This document shows positions 1 through 4,230 of a stretch of 5,173 nucleotides of DNA, one piece after another. The notes beneath the pieces were generated by a model. The model had not been told where the DNA came from, did not search any database, and worked only from the letters and a program-made list of their open reading frames with translations. The DNA lies in assembly GCA_024643945.1 (NCBI GenBank), contig JAHELX010000487.1:1-5173 (forward strand), written 5' to 3'. Made by a program: the position numbers and the translations under genes. This DNA is from Anaerolineales bacterium. Its GTDB lineage: Bacteria > Chloroflexota > Anaerolineae > 4572-78 > NAK82. Within the stretch, counting starts at the first letter, position 1. Every line of letters begins with the position of its first letter.

Positions 1-157
1 TCCCGAACAGGGCCTGAAGCGTCTGCGCCCCCAGGCCAAAGCCGAACACAAAGCCGGCGATGGGCAGGATAATCAGGAACCAGCGGTAGCCGTTAAAGCA
101 GACGGCCATGCCGATCAACAGGGCGATCAGCGTCATGCAGAATAGCTCGAATGCCAT
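1..157 (-). CDS. DUF4203/TMEM198-like membrane protein, N-terminal fragment
   Basis: Only the first 52 codons are in the window; the gene runs off the left edge. The ATG at 157-155 is supported by an AGGAGAGAGA ribosome site 9 nt upstream. The fragment is strongly hydrophobic: a first membrane segment at about residues 2-18, then a short turn (FNGYRW, about 20-25), then a second segment (about 26-46) rich in Gly and aromatic residues. The pattern of a GYRWF turn, an ILP stretch, a Gly/Phe-rich helix and a GAQ-x-LQALFG ending resembles the start of DUF4203 (TM7S3/TMEM198-like) multi-pass proteins, which are common in Chloroflexota and have no established enzymatic function. A 422-bp spacer separates it from the upstream phosphoesterase gene, so it probably has its own promoter. 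The family call rests on remembered pattern only, and another small multi-pass family is possible. Confidence 0.6.
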   Translation of the reverse strand, partial: MAFELFCMTLIALLIGMAVCFNGYRWFLIILPIAGFVFGFGLGAQTLQALFG

Positions 158-161
158 GGTA

Positions 162-171
162 TCTCTCTCCT
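162..171 (-). promoter_or_regulatory. Ribosome binding site of the DUF4203-like gene
   Basis: On the minus strand this reads AGGAGAGAGA, with the AGGAG core 9 nt before the ATG at 157. It closely resembles the site of the 672-aa gene (AGGAGAGATAACC before ATG at 2598). That similarity supports both start choices and suggests a shared host SD style. Confidence 0.75.
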
Positions 172-180
172 CTTACTAAT

Positions 181-199
181 CCGCCCGCGCCACGGGCGG
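181..199. repeat. Perfect 7-bp GC-only inverted repeat in the DUF4203-like leader
   Basis: CCGCCCG at 181-187 and CGGGCGG at 193-199 are perfect complements around a 5-nt loop (CGCCA). In the minus-strand transcript the hairpin would sit 9 nt upstream of the AGGAGAGAGA ribosome site. It has no T tract immediately after it on either strand; on the plus strand the nearest T run starts about 9 nt later. It is therefore not a standard intrinsic terminator. It could be a leader hairpin affecting mRNA stability or ribosome access. The structure is visible; the role is inference. Confidence 0.6.
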
Positions 200-290
200 A
201 ATGTCCATTTTTACAATGAGCGCCGATGCAAGTTGCTTAAGGTGCTGCATTAAAAGTATGTGTCGATAGATCCACCTCCTTTGGTCAGCC

Positions 291-310
291 TGAAGGTGCC
301 CGGCACTTCA
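291..310. repeat. Imperfect dyad TGAAgGTGCC-c-GGCACTTCA, operator candidate
   Basis: TGAA + GTGCC (291-294, 296-300) is complementary to GGCAC + TTCA (302-306, 307-310), with one unpaired G at 295 and a single central C at 301. This gives 9 paired positions in 20 bp. A one-base centre is too tight for an RNA hairpin without opening the inner pairs, so a protein-binding DNA dyad is at least as likely. The left half, TGAAGGTGCC, recurs exactly at 4137-4146 upstream of the GAP-family gene. No regulator can be named. Confidence 0.35.
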
Positions 311-321
311 TTGACAGAAAT

Positions 322-450
322 GCACTATGTCCGGTCCGCTGTCAGACGCCAGATTACGCCTTAAGGCCGCAAAATAGTTACTTGGAAAGTCCTTTATAAT
401 CTAAGTGTCTGGCCTGACGGAACACGGACCACGCAACACGTGCGTAGTGC
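322..450. repeat. Nested imperfect inverted repeat (MITE-like or structured RNA)
   Basis: Four arm pairs nest in order: GCACTA 322-327 with TAGTGC 445-450; GGTCCG 333-338 with CGGACC 425-430; GTCAG 341-345 with CTGAC 414-418; GCCAGA 348-353 with TCTGGC 408-413. That makes 23 base pairs, separated by small asymmetric interruptions, enclosing a 54-nt apical region that holds the palindrome GCCTTAAGGC (358-367). Such a layout fits a decayed miniature inverted-repeat element or a structured RNA upstream of the DUF4203-like gene. There is no transposase and I see no clear target-site duplication, so its identity is open. Confidence 0.45.
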
Positions 451-460
451 GTATTGCGTA
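441..460. repeat. Three TGCGTA units at 7-bp spacing
   Basis: TGCGTA occurs at 441-446, 448-453 and 455-460, separated by single bases (G, then T), giving an exact 7-bp period. Just before it, ACGCA (431-435) forms an inverted pair with TGCGT (441-445) around a CACGTG palindrome (437-442). A short tandem array at the edge of the larger inverted repeat could be a protein-binding cluster or simple-sequence drift. Confidence 0.5.
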
Positions 461-536
461 TTCCCCACCACGATCACTTTCCAAGAACTCTCCTGTGAGA
501 TGCCTCGCATAGTCCGGCCCACTTTCGACCACACAA

Positions 537-573
537 CCAGCCCCGAGCAATATCGGCTGGATACGGGCCAGCC
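537..573 (-). repeat. Alternating hairpin arms after the phosphoesterase stop
   Basis: CCAGCC (537-542), GGCTGG (555-560) and CCAGCC (568-573) can pair in two mutually exclusive ways. On the minus-strand mRNA the first hairpin (573-555, 6-bp stem, 7-nt loop) starts 7 nt after the TGA of the 672-aa gene. The second would span 560-537. A T-rich tail is lacking (the minus strand continues TTGTGTGG), so this is at best a weak transcription end or an mRNA-protecting 3' structure. No better terminator is visible for the operon. Confidence 0.35.
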
Positions 574-579
574 CGGCTT

Positions 580-2598
580 TCAATTGGTCTGCACCAGGTC
601 TCGCCAGCCGCGCAGCACCCGGTAGAGACCGACGGAGGTCACAATCGGCTCATCGCCGGCCGGAAGGCTGGCGGGATGCAGCACAAAGGCATGACACTGG
701 GGTCCACCCATGCCGCCGTGGTGGCCGACCTGGTTTTCGAAACCACACAGCTCCTGGGTCTCCGGGTCGTAGGTGGTGTTGACCAGCACGTCAGGGCAGT
801 TCGGGAAACGGGTCTGCCGCATCAAGTGCCGCGCTGCGTTCGGTCCATAGGGGAGAAGCGGGTCTTGCCCCTCTACTTTGCCGTCGTCCAAAAAGTGAAT
901 GCCCTCTTTCCCTAACACCATCGAGCCGTTTTCCGCGGACTTGACCAACGCGAAGCCGATCCCGGGATGCTGGACCAGGCCCACCAGCAGATCAGGATAG
1001 GCCGCCTGGATCTGCTCGTAGGTCATGCGTTCGGCGGCATGGGTGAAATAGATCAGCCCGGCACCGCCAGAAGCCAGGGCGACCACTTTCTTCTGCCGGG
1101 CTTTTTCGTCATCCTCGCTCACCGGCGCCACTTTGACCATATCCTGGTCGGTCTTGCTGCGCAGCATCGTGCGCAGGATCTGGGCCGTGCGCGTGTCATC
1201 CTGGATCGACTCGGTCAGGGCTACGTGCAGCTTATCCCAGGTTTCATCCGTCCCCTGGGCGGCATACACCTCCCCCTGGCCGGCGATCAGCGCGTCGACC
1301 AGTTCTTCTAACGTGACGCCATGGGCGGCCTGAAACGTCGGCCCCAGACTCTGACCGTGGTCTGAGAGCACGATGACGTGATAGGGTCGCGGCGCATTGG
1401 CGAGGGCGCGCTCGATACGGGCGAAATAGCGATCCGTCTCGTGCAGCGCCTCAAAGGCTTCGGGGGCGGACGTACCGGCGAAGTGACTCAGATCGTCGTA
1501 GCCCGCATACAGGGCATAGATAGCCGGCACGCCGCGCAGCACGTCGCTGATGACGGTATAGGTCGCCAGGTCCTGCATCAAGGGGCTCGTGAAAGCGCGC
1601 AACAAGGCGTAGGCCGGGTTGCGGGCGCTCACGATATACTTATCCTTACGGCGCTTTTGCTGCCAGGCCTGCCACCATTCCTTGACGATCTCATTCACAA
1701 AGCGCGAGAGCAGGCGCGTCAGCACGTAGGGGTTAAACAGGTAGGTGTAAAACCCCGGCCCAACCCCCCTGTCCCGCTGGAGCACGGTACTCATGGTAAA
1801 CATGCTTTCTGTGGCATCTCCGGAGAACATATTGCCGCGCGAAGCGCCGCCATCGGCCAGCAGACCGCGGCCGGTGGACAACCCCTGTTCGATGGCCCGG
1901 GCGTCGCGGGGATCGCCCGACATGACAATCCGCTTCGTGGAGCGGTCCCACCAGCGGTAGGCGGGGACGTCCTCGTTATTTCCCAACAGGATGCCTGGCT
2001 GCATGGCTCCCGTCTGGCTGGTGAAATCCGTCTCCCAACCCGCCAGGCGATGCGTGCCCTGATCCAGCCATCTCTTGAGGGTCGGCATATAGCCTTTGTC
2101 CAGCGCCTCGCGCAGCCGCGCTTCTCCCAGACCGTCGATTTCGAGAAATAGGAAACCGGGCACGTCCGATGCGACCGGTCGCCCGTATTTCTTCACCATG
2201 CGCCGGGTGATATTGCGGTCAAAACTGGCTTCCCTGTCCAGCGAGAGGAAGGCGCCCAGCAGGGCATTCACCAGCGTCATCCACACCATAATCCAGATGC
2301 CCGTGCCGATGTTAGCGATGGTTATGCCGGGAACGAACTCGCCGAATACGACCACGACGAGACCGGTTAGCACGAAGGTCAGGATGGGGTAGAGAAGCAC
2401 CGGCAGGCGGGCAAAGATGTAGATAAAGAGAAACCAAATCACTGTCTGGGCAATCGCATACGCCACGGCCACGCCTATGGCGGACCATAACGAACTGATC
2501 CTGAGGCCGGGCAATATCCATTGCAGAAGGATCAGTGCAATCGCCTGAAGGATCAGGACCGTTACCAGTTGTATCAGTGTTCCGCGAGTAAGCTTCAT
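580..2598 (-). CDS. Holin-like 4-TM domain fused to alkaline-phosphatase-superfamily phosphodiesterase
   Basis: 672 aa in two parts. Residues about 7-120 hold four membrane helices (about 8-29, 38-62, 66-88, 100-119) resembling the 4-TM mycobacterial-type phage holin family (Phage_holin_4_2). Residues about 145-672 form a type I phosphodiesterase/nucleotide pyrophosphatase-like domain. Visible metal or catalytic candidates are D155 in FLEIDGLG, a Ser/Thr cluster at 193-196 (TSQT) as likely nucleophile region, D368/D369 and H372 in YDDLSH, D413-H414 in LSDHG, and H626/H627 in GHHGG. The sulfatase C/S-x-P-x-R motif is absent, so it should not be a formylglycine sulfatase. Basic residues at the N-terminus and directly after helix 4 (RRMVKK, 132-137) predict a cytoplasmic catalytic domain. 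The ATG has AGGAGA 7 nt upstream, and the gene lies 29 nt after the EEP gene, so they are probably cotranscribed. The substrate is unknown, and 'holin' here should not be read as phage lysis. Confidence 0.88.
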   Translation of the reverse strand: MKLTRGTLIQLVTVLILQAIALILLQWILPGLRISSLWSAIGVAVAYAIAQTVIWFLFIYIFARLPVLLYPILTFVLTGLVVVVFGEFVPGITIANIGTGIWIMVWMTLVNALLGAFLSLDREASFDRNITRRMVKKYGRPVASDVPGFLFLEIDGLGEARLREALDKGYMPTLKRWLDQGTHRLAGWETDFTSQTGAMQPGILLGNNEDVPAYRWWDRSTKRIVMSGDPRDARAIEQGLSTGRGLLADGGASRGNMFSGDATESMFTMSTVLQRDRGVGPGFYTYLFNPYVLTRLLSRFVNEIVKEWWQAWQQKRRKDKYIVSARNPAYALLRAFTSPLMQDLATYTVISDVLRGVPAIYALYAGYDDLSHFAGTSAPEAFEALHETDRYFARIERALANAPRPYHVIVLSDHGQSLGPTFQAAHGVTLEELVDALIAGQGEVYAAQGTDETWDKLHVALTESIQDDTRTAQILRTMLRSKTDQDMVKVAPVSEDDEKARQKKVVALASGGAGLIYFTHAAERMTYEQIQAAYPDLLVGLVQHPGIGFALVKSAENGSMVLGKEGIHFLDDGKVEGQDPLLPYGPNAARHLMRQTRFPNCPDVLVNTTYDPETQELCGFENQVGHHGGMGGPQCHAFVLHPASLPAGDEPIVTSVGLYRVLRGWRDLVQTN

Positions 2599-2599
2599 G

Positions 2600-2640
2600 G
2601 TTATCTCTCCTGATAACTATCTATTCTCTACATCGTTATC
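2600..2640 (-). promoter_or_regulatory. SD in a hairpin loop with a competing upstream arm
   Basis: On the minus strand the order is GATAAC (2640-2635), GTTATC (2617-2612), AGGAGA (2611-2606), GATAAC (2605-2600), then C and the ATG of the 672-aa gene. GTTATC can pair with the downstream GATAAC, presenting the SD AGGAGA as an exact 6-nt loop. Alternatively it can pair with the upstream GATAAC, which overlaps the last codons of the EEP gene. A ribosome finishing the EEP gene would cover the upstream arm and favour the first form. The arms are visible; the switching idea is inference, and the six-base stems are weak. Confidence 0.45.
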
Positions 2641-3437
2641 TGCAGTACAAGCGCCTTGTGGTCGGTCAAAAAACGCCGGAAGGCAAGTTCTCGGTTCGTG
2701 TCTTCTACCTCCAGCACATCAACCTTGGCCTCAAAACGCTTACCGCTCGGATAGCGCAACAAGATGTAATCCAGGGTGATGTTCCAGAAGGAAGGTGCCA
2801 GCCGAAACGGCCGGCAGGTCGTTTCTTCACTTCCGGCTAAAGGATCGAATAGCTTACCTTGCGTGATGAGCTCCTCATACAGAAAGCTCGTGGGCGGGAA
2901 ATTCAGATCACCACACACGATGACCAGCGCCTCCGAAGGGAGGTCATTCACCAGTCGAATTAATTGCCCCACTTGCCGGCGCTGGACTCGGGCCAGGGGG
3001 TTTTTCGGATGCCAATGGCCGGTGTAGTTGGCGTTCATGTGCGTGTTCACCACGATCACCGTCTGTCCCTGAACAGCTAGCCGGGCGACCAGCATGCCTT
3101 TATAGAGCGCCCAATCGGCGAAGGTGACGACCCAGCGCAGACCCCGATCCGGGTAAGCTGCAAAACGATAATCCGCCAGGGGAATACGCGAAAAAATCCC
3201 CAACCCTCCTTTTGGTGCGAATGTGTTCGGAGCAATGGCCCGGTGCGGAAAAGCTTTCAAGCGTCGTGAGATCACTCCTGCGTAGGCATTCTGTTGGATC
3301 TCCTGCAGGCAGATCACCTGCACCGGATAGCGGTCCAGTTGGCCGGCCAGTCGCGCGATCCGTCCCCAGCTAAGAAAGAACGGTACTCCGTACGTGTTTA
3401 AAGTGAGCAGCGAAAAATCTTCTTTACCCGTCTTCAA
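2628..3437 (-). CDS. Endonuclease/exonuclease/phosphatase (EEP) family hydrolase
   Basis: 269 aa from a TTG start at 3437. The same frame stays open to an ATG at 3611, but those extra 58 residues overlie the GAP gene and have a low-complexity Gly/Arg-rich shadow composition; similarity to EEP proteins begins at about residue 8. The full EEP set is present: N14 in LNTYG, E46 in CLQEIQ, H133 in VNTHMN, D177 and N179 in GDLN, D223 in LDYI, and D259-H260 in TDHK. This predicts an active Mg2+-dependent phosphoesterase with the usual four-layer fold. EEP substrates range from nucleic acids to phosphoinositides and sphingomyelin, so the substrate is not predictable. No signal peptide or membrane segment is seen, so it is probably cytosolic. 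TTGA overlaps the GAP stop by 4 nt, implying translational coupling. The only SD-like sequence is the G7 tract 8 nt upstream. Confidence 0.88.
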   Translation of the reverse strand: MKTGKEDFSLLTLNTYGVPFFLSWGRIARLAGQLDRYPVQVICLQEIQQNAYAGVISRRLKAFPHRAIAPNTFAPKGGLGIFSRIPLADYRFAAYPDRGLRWVVTFADWALYKGMLVARLAVQGQTVIVVNTHMNANYTGHWHPKNPLARVQRRQVGQLIRLVNDLPSEALVIVCGDLNFPPTSFLYEELITQGKLFDPLAGSEETTCRPFRLAPSFWNITLDYILLRYPSGKRFEAKVDVLEVEDTNRELAFRRFLTDHKALVLQITM

Positions 3438-4105
3438 GCCGCGCGCCCCCCCAGCAGACCGCCCAACAGCAATACGATCCCGATCAGGCCCAAGATCAAC
3501 GTGTTGACGAGATGGGCATTGTCCGCCAGCCAACCATCCATGCTGACCAGCGCCTTTTCTGCCCCCTCCCCGGCTGCCAGATAAACACCCAGCGGGATAA
3601 GCTGCGGCCACAGCACAGCCAGAACCAGGAGTACCAGCCCCAATGCCGCTTGTAGCAGGCTGGGCTGGAGGGAGACAATACTGTCAGCGCCGGCCATAAT
3701 CAGGAGCAGAAAGCGAAGATTGGTGAAGCCCATGAACAGGCTGATGGCAACCACCGTGCCCAGGCCCAGTTTGTCCAAAGTCGATTGCCATTTCGGAGGG
3801 GGTGCATCCGGATCTTGCTCACTCAAATAGGAGCGAATCGCCAACACGAGGAAAATGATGCCCAGAAACGTCCGGAGCAGTAACGACGCTGCGCCCGGTG
3901 CCGAATCCTCCTCGGCGGGCAAGCGGGTCGACAGAGTCAGAAAAATCAGGCCCCAGACCAGAAACGCAAACACAGTGGCACTCAGATAGGCCACGGCTTT
4001 GGCCAAACCCCTCTTCGTGCTGAGTAATAACACGACGATGCTAATCCCAACCGGGGAAATCGAGGCCACTGCGATGGGTACGAACGTAACCACGAGACGG
4101 AGCAT
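3434..4105 (-). CDS. GAP/Sap-family (LysE-like) six-helix membrane protein
   Basis: 223 aa with six hydrophobic segments at about residues 5-29, 36-60, 75-92, 114-138, 148-178 and 199-218. The early ISPVGISIVVLLLSTKRG stretch, followed by a small-residue helix, and the FMGFTNLRFLLLIMAGA segment in helix 4 match the layout of GAP (Sap, sulfolipid-1-addressing) proteins, related to LysE-type exporters. Mycobacterial members help move glycopeptidolipid or sulfolipid precursors; outside that group the cargo is unknown. A charged loop (about 92-113) separates the two three-helix halves. The ATG at 4105 follows AAGGAAAG by about 9 nt. The gene leads the EEP and holin-phosphodiesterase genes. Its last codons contain a G7 run in a possible -1 slippery phase. 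A general transporter identity is secure; the GAP family name is a good but unverified call. Confidence 0.78.
   Translation of the reverse strand: MLRLVVTFVPIAVASISPVGISIVVLLLSTKRGLAKAVAYLSATVFAFLVWGLIFLTLSTRLPAEEDSAPGAASLLLRTFLGIIFLVLAIRSYLSEQDPDAPPPKWQSTLDKLGLGTVVAISLFMGFTNLRFLLLIMAGADSIVSLQPSLLQAALGLVLLVLAVLWPQLIPLGVYLAAGEGAEKALVSMDGWLADNAHLVNTLILGLIGIVLLLGGLLGGRAA
3446..3452 (-). other. G7 tract phased as a -1 slippery heptamer
   Basis: On the minus strand the GAP gene reads CTG GGG GGG CGC GCG GCT TGA. The last G of CTG plus two GGG codons form G_GGG_GGG in frame zero. A slip of -1 continues into GCG CGC GGC TTG AAG, the EEP reading frame, bypassing the GAP stop and giving a GAP-EEP fusion. 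The tract also ends 8 nt before the EEP TTG start and could serve as a poor SD. No strong stimulatory stem is evident downstream. Confidence 0.35.
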
Positions 4106-4230
4106 TGGTGAGATCTTTCCTTTTTTATGACCTTCTTGAAGGTGCCAATCCTTGCTAAGCAGCGTGCTGGCAGATGTGTTACCTGTTAAGTAGCGTCATC
4201 ACTCCCGGTAGTTTGCGCCACAACTCTTGG
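4106..4230. other. 125-bp spacer upstream of the GAP-family gene
   Basis: The spacer holds no gene. It contains the GAP ribosome site, AAGGAAAG on the minus strand (4122-4115), and a 6-bp dyad ACCTTC-TT-GAAGGT at 4130-4143. No intrinsic terminator is seen after the maturase stop at 4231, so read-through into the GAP gene is possible. A minus-strand TTGGCA (4148-4143) resembles a -35, but the A-rich stretch downstream (ATAAAA) is only about 14 nt away, making it a weak promoter candidate. Confidence 0.6.
4130..4143. repeat. Dyad ACCTTC-TT-GAAGGT upstream of the GAP-family gene
   Basis: This is a perfect 6-bp inverted repeat with a 2-nt centre. The tight centre favours a DNA operator over an RNA hairpin. 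Its right half extends to TGAAGGTGCC (4137-4146), identical to 291-300 upstream of the DUF4203-like gene. It overlaps the candidate promoter region of the GAP operon, so a repressor or activator site is plausible. No cognate regulator is present in the window. Confidence 0.35.

Larger units (their letters stand above)
158..579. other. 422-bp non-coding region, rich in dyads
   Basis: No convincing gene lies here. It is both the 3' flank of the phosphoesterase fusion gene and the upstream region of the DUF4203-like gene. Its base composition is less GC-rich than the flanking genes. It contains a hairpin just before the DUF4203-like ribosome site (181-199), a dyad at 291-310, a nested inverted repeat (322-450), TGCGTA heptads (441-460) and three pairing CCAGCC/GGCTGG arms (537-573). 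A perfect 10-bp inverted pair, CTTGGAAAGT at 381-390 and ACTTTCCAAG at 476-485, is also present. The best minus-strand -10 candidate for the DUF4203-like gene is TATAAA (398-393), but its -35 region is poor (TTCCGT-like, 18 nt upstream). A 24-codon minus-strand frame (250-176, ATG to TAG) ends just before the DUF4203-like ribosome site; it has no properly spaced SD and is not called as a gene. Confidence 0.7.

Noticed and set aside
181..220. Intrinsic terminator on the plus strand (GC hairpin then T run)
   Set aside because: The T run begins about 9 nt after the stem instead of immediately, and no plus-strand gene precedes it.
268..284. Fragment of a 16S rRNA 3' end (GATCCACCTCCTTT resembles GGATCACCTCCTTT)
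   Set aside because: The order of bases differs and no upstream rRNA helix sequence is present. It is better read as an SD-like site on the minus strand.
311..400. Plus-strand promoter from TTGACA (311-316) or TATAAT (395-400)
   Set aside because: Neither element has a partner at 16-18 bp, and no plus-strand gene follows.
401..583. 60-codon minus-strand frame with TTG start touching the 672-aa gene stop
   Set aside because: It reads through the inverted-repeat and heptad region, has no SD, and shows no domain pattern. The stop-start overlap alone is not enough.
1378..2151. 257-codon plus-strand open frame
   Set aside because: It is antisense to the phosphodiesterase domain, where the minus-strand metal motifs are intact. 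It has no ribosome site or family pattern.
580..2598. Reading the 672-aa gene as a phage lysis holin or prophage remnant
   Set aside because: Most of the protein is an enzyme domain and no phage structural, endolysin or integrase genes are near. The holin-like domain is a membrane anchor by context.
3438..3611. 58-residue N-terminal extension of the EEP gene from an ATG at 3611
   Set aside because: It overlaps the GAP coding sequence, is Gly/Arg-rich without family similarity, and the TTG at 3437 overlapping the GAP stop is a better start.
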